Shown here: piece after piece, positions 62,066 to 64,000 of the stretch
How the letters are laid out: each line of letters begins with the position of its first letter
Position numbering within the stretch: the first letter of the stretch is position 1
Origin: Hyphomonas jannaschiana VP2
Lineage (GTDB): Bacteria > Pseudomonadota > Alphaproteobacteria > Caulobacterales > Hyphomonadaceae
Direction of reading: 5' to 3'
NCBI RefSeq assembly: GCF_000685215.1
Contig: NZ_ARYJ01000001.1
Location: forward strand, 496,001-560,000
Length of the DNA stretch: 64,000 nt
Made by a program: the position numbers and the translations under genes
The notes under the pieces: model-generated
Database searches by the model: none
What the model saw: the letters and a program-made list of their open reading frames with translations, nothing else
Told to the model about the DNA's origin: nothing

Positions 62066-62659
62066 GTGCAGATACAGATTACTGGCAAGCATATGGACCT
62101 CGGTGATGCTCTTCGGGGCCGGATCGAAACGGGACTGGAAGCAGCGGTCAGTAAGTATTTCAATCGAACCGGCGACGCCCGCGTGTTCGTGTCCCAGCAG
62201 GGGCCGTTCGTGGAAGTAGACTGTAACGTCCACCTGCCGTCGGGAATTATCCTGCAATCGACCGGCAAGGCAGGCGATCCCTATGCCGCCCTGGAAGACA
62301 GCCTGGACAAGATGGAAAAGCGCGTGCGCCGCTACAAGCGCCGCCTGAAGGACCACCATGCAGGCAATACCACCATGCCCATCGAACCGGCTGCAGAATC
62401 CGTTATTCAGGTAAATGGATACGATACAGACACCGACGAAGAGCTCCCCGAAGCCTCTGGCGACACCCCGCTGACCGTGGCTGAAACGGCTGTCCATATC
62501 CGCACGATGAGCGTTTCTGAGGCAGTCATGCAGCTGGAACTGCAGGAAGTTCCGGCACTCATGTTCAGAAATGCTGGCCATGGGCGCCTGAATATGGTGT
62601 ACCGCCGACCGGACGGGCACATTGGTTGGGTGGATCCAGCAGACGCCTCCAGAAACTGA
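62066..62659 (+). CDS. hpf: Long ribosome hibernation promoting factor
   Basis: 197 residues. The N-terminal HPF/RaiA domain (residues about 1-115: MQIQITGKHMDLGDALRGRIETGL, GDPYAALEDSLDKMEKRVRRYKRRL) is followed by a linker and a C-terminal dimerisation domain (from about 143; VHIRTMSVSEAVMQLELQEVPALMFRN...MVYRRPDGHIGWVDP), so it is the long form that dimerises 70S ribosomes. Start codon is GTG at 62066 with AAGGAG 7 nt before it. ptsN follows by 23 bp. Confidence 0.95.
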   Translation: MQIQITGKHMDLGDALRGRIETGLEAAVSKYFNRTGDARVFVSQQGPFVEVDCNVHLPSGIILQSTGKAGDPYAALEDSLDKMEKRVRRYKRRLKDHHAGNTTMPIEPAAESVIQVNGYDTDTDEELPEASGDTPLTVAETAVHIRTMSVSEAVMQLELQEVPALMFRNAGHGRLNMVYRRPDGHIGWVDPADASRN

Positions 62660-62682
62660 GGCGCCCAACGGAAGCGAGTTAC

Positions 62683-63153
62683 ATGGCGACCGATCTGAGT
62701 TCCCTGCTTGAAGGCGGGGTTATCCTGCCGTCGTTCGACGCGACGAGCCGCAAACAGGCGATACACGCTCTGGCAGAAGCCCTTGCAGAGGCAAAGGGCC
62801 TCAATGCACGCCAGATCGAGGACGCTGTGATGGAACGCGAACGCCTCGGGTCGACCGGTGTCGGCGAAGGCGTTGCCATTCCGCACGCGCGGATCGAAGG
62901 GCTTGAAAAGCCGGTTGGCGGCCTGCTGCGCCTCGACGAAGGTGTCGACTTCGAAGCTATTGATGAGCGTCCGTGCGACCTGATCTTCATGTTGCTGGCA
63001 CCGAAAACCGCCGGCGCAGATCATCTTCGCGCGCTGGCGCAGGTGTCGCGCGTGTTCCGCCAGAGTGCGGTCCGCGACAGCCTGCGCGCAGCCCACAGCG
63101 AAGAGGACATCCGCGCCGTCGTCTGCCGGGAGACGGCAGAACCGTCTGTCTGA
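62683..63153 (+). CDS. ptsN: PTS IIA-Ntr (nitrogen regulatory enzyme IIA)
   Basis: 156 residues. The phosphorylated His is in GEGVAIPHARIEGLEKPVGGLLRL, and ERPCDLIFMLLAPKTAGADHLRALAQVSRVFR follows as in PtsN. It receives phosphate from PtsP-NPr and modulates potassium transport, stress and nitrogen metabolism by protein contact. It is downstream of hpf, here far from rpoN. Confidence 0.95.
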   Translation: MATDLSSLLEGGVILPSFDATSRKQAIHALAEALAEAKGLNARQIEDAVMERERLGSTGVGEGVAIPHARIEGLEKPVGGLLRLDEGVDFEAIDERPCDLIFMLLAPKTAGADHLRALAQVSRVFRQSAVRDSLRAAHSEEDIRAVVCRETAEPSV

Positions 63154-63177
63154 CCCGGCCAGCATCCCGGAATAAAG

Positions 63178-63206
63178 AACCCGCCGGGCACTCCGGCGGG
63201 TTTTTT
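63178..63206 (+). terminator. Terminator after ptsN
   Basis: AACCCGCCGG and CCGGCGGGTT make a 10-bp stem with the loop GCACT, ending in TTTTTT. It closes the hpf-ptsN transcript. Confidence 0.9.
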
Positions 63207-63331
63207 CATGCTGCCGGATATTCTCCGGACCAGGTCGACTCTTGAGGAAATCTGAAGCGTTCTTCTGCCACATTGCAATCTGGCCGTGCGATAGTCATTT
63301 GCCGCTGAGTGTTACTGATAAGGGGTCTGCC

Positions 63332-64000
63332 ATGTCCGTTGATGCGACCGGAGCTGCAACTGGGGCTGCTCGAGTCAATCCGAATGCGCCGACGGAAGAA
63401 ACCGTCCTGGCGGTCGAACACTATACCGATCGCCTGTTCCGCTTCCGCATTACCCGCCCGCGCAGCTTCCGGTTCCGCTCCGGCGAGTTCGTGATGATCG
63501 GCCTGCCCAAGGAAGACGGCCGGCCGCTGCTGCGCGCCTATTCGGTCGCCTCCCCCGCCTGGGACGAGGAGCTGGAGTTTTACTCCATCAAGGTGCCGGA
63601 TGGCCCGCTCACTTCGCGCCTCTGCCACATCCAGCCGGGAGACAAGGTCCTGCTGGGCAAGAAGCCGACCGGCACGCTGGTACTGGACGCCCTCCTGCCG
63701 GGCAAACGCCTCTACATGTTCTCGACCGGAACGGGCTTTGCCCCCTTCGCCAGCCTGGTGCGCGACCCCGAAACCTATGAACGTTATGACGAGGTCATCG
63801 TCACACATACATGCCGGGAAGTGGCAGAACTGACTTATTCGCGCAATCTGGTCGCCGATTTGGTTAACGACCCTCTCGTAGGGGAAATGGTCGAAGGGAA
63901 GCTGCGCCTCTACACGTCCTGTACGCGCGAGCCGCACGACCATCAGGGCCGCATCACCGATCTCATAGAATCCGGAAAACTCTTTGAAGATCTGGGAGTT
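63332..64000 (+). CDS. fpr: Ferredoxin-NADP reductase (5' part)
   Basis: The first 223 residues run off the window. SVASPAW with preceding RAY is the FAD-binding RAYS motif; IKVPDGPLTSRL follows; and STGTGFAPFASLV is the NADP-binding GTG-x-A loop. THTCREVAELTYSRNLVADL and TSCTRE are typical of Fpr-type bacterial ferredoxin/flavodoxin-NADP+ reductases. It moves electrons between NADPH and ferredoxin or flavodoxin, in redox-stress defence and biosynthesis. The N-terminus has about 20 extra residues before the FAD domain. The ATG at 63332 has only a weak GGGG upstream. Confidence 0.92.
   Translation, partial: MSVDATGAATGAARVNPNAPTEETVLAVEHYTDRLFRFRITRPRSFRFRSGEFVMIGLPKEDGRPLLRAYSVASPAWDEELEFYSIKVPDGPLTSRLCHIQPGDKVLLGKKPTGTLVLDALLPGKRLYMFSTGTGFAPFASLVRDPETYERYDEVIVTHTCREVAELTYSRNLVADLVNDPLVGEMVEGKLRLYTSCTREPHDHQGRITDLIESGKLFEDLGV

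Overview
The window reads as chromosome of an alphaproteobacterium, most likely from the Caulobacterales / Hyphomonadaceae neighbourhood (inference from gene content; no marker RNA gene is present). Pointers are a GTTC-N7-GTTC LexA box, a SAM-II riboswitch before metA, two EcfG-type (GGAAC-N16-CGTT) promoters, an NrnC-type oligoribonuclease, CsgH, HWE-type kinase architecture, the nrnC-lptC-lptA-lptB-rpoN cluster, and crotonyl-CoA carboxylase/reductase with an ethylmalonyl-CoA mutase. The DNA is GC-rich and densely coding, with AT-richer patches at about 14.59-15.08 kb, 33.0-34.2 kb, 35.7-36.2 kb and 56.9-57.05 kb. I saw no tRNA, rRNA, CRISPR array or insertion sequence.

Layout. 0-8 kb: tail of an MFS exporter, a retropepsin-RimK fusion, ethylmalonyl-CoA mutase, a SemiSWEET, a D-amino-acid-type transaminase, ccrA and an NTF2-like protein. 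8-14.6 kb: a stress DUF2383 gene under an EcfG-like promoter, purA, a PagL-like lipid A deacylase, serA and serC, and a TauD-type dioxygenase. 14.6-23.8 kb: an AT-rich nuclease-like ORF, YhhN and YkvA proteins, an SDR, a nitroreductase, a TetR-controlled divergent locus with three identical-armed operators, a GST, a thiolase and asd. 24-33 kb: UspA, a methyltransferase, two paralogous von Willebrand A proteins, a fatty-acid desaturase, a zinc-ribbon membrane protein, and a nucleoside-salvage run (nucleoside hydrolase, ribokinase, secreted S1/P1 nuclease).

33-40.4 kb: a second AT-rich nuclease-like ORF and a curlin-csgH-curlin operon lie downstream of rpoN, where hpf-ptsN commonly sits; rpoN, lptB, lptA, lptC and nrnC follow on the minus strand. 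40.5-55 kb: a PaaI-type thioesterase, an LD-carboxypeptidase, an acyl-CoA dehydrogenase-like flavoprotein, an acyltransferase, metA with its SAM-II leader, an SOS-controlled Y-family polymerase, nitronate monooxygenase, a rhodanese, xerC, a translationally coupled GNAT-GNAT-YcgN trio, a CsbD gene and mnmC. 55-58 kb: a complete phage-shock locus (pspF divergent from a sigma-54-driven operon) containing two small membrane-protein genes. 58-64 kb: a response regulator, a seven-PAS histidine kinase, hpf, ptsN and the start of a ferredoxin-NADP reductase.

The most interesting parts are the two undescribed small genes in the psp operon, with a start-codon-centred palindrome at pspF; the TetR locus whose regulator start codon lies inside its own operator; an 11-bp-phased triple repeat shared by two distant intergenic sites; a two-copy palindromic element whose hairpin stem differs in compensating fashion; and the primase-like zinc-ribbon membrane protein.
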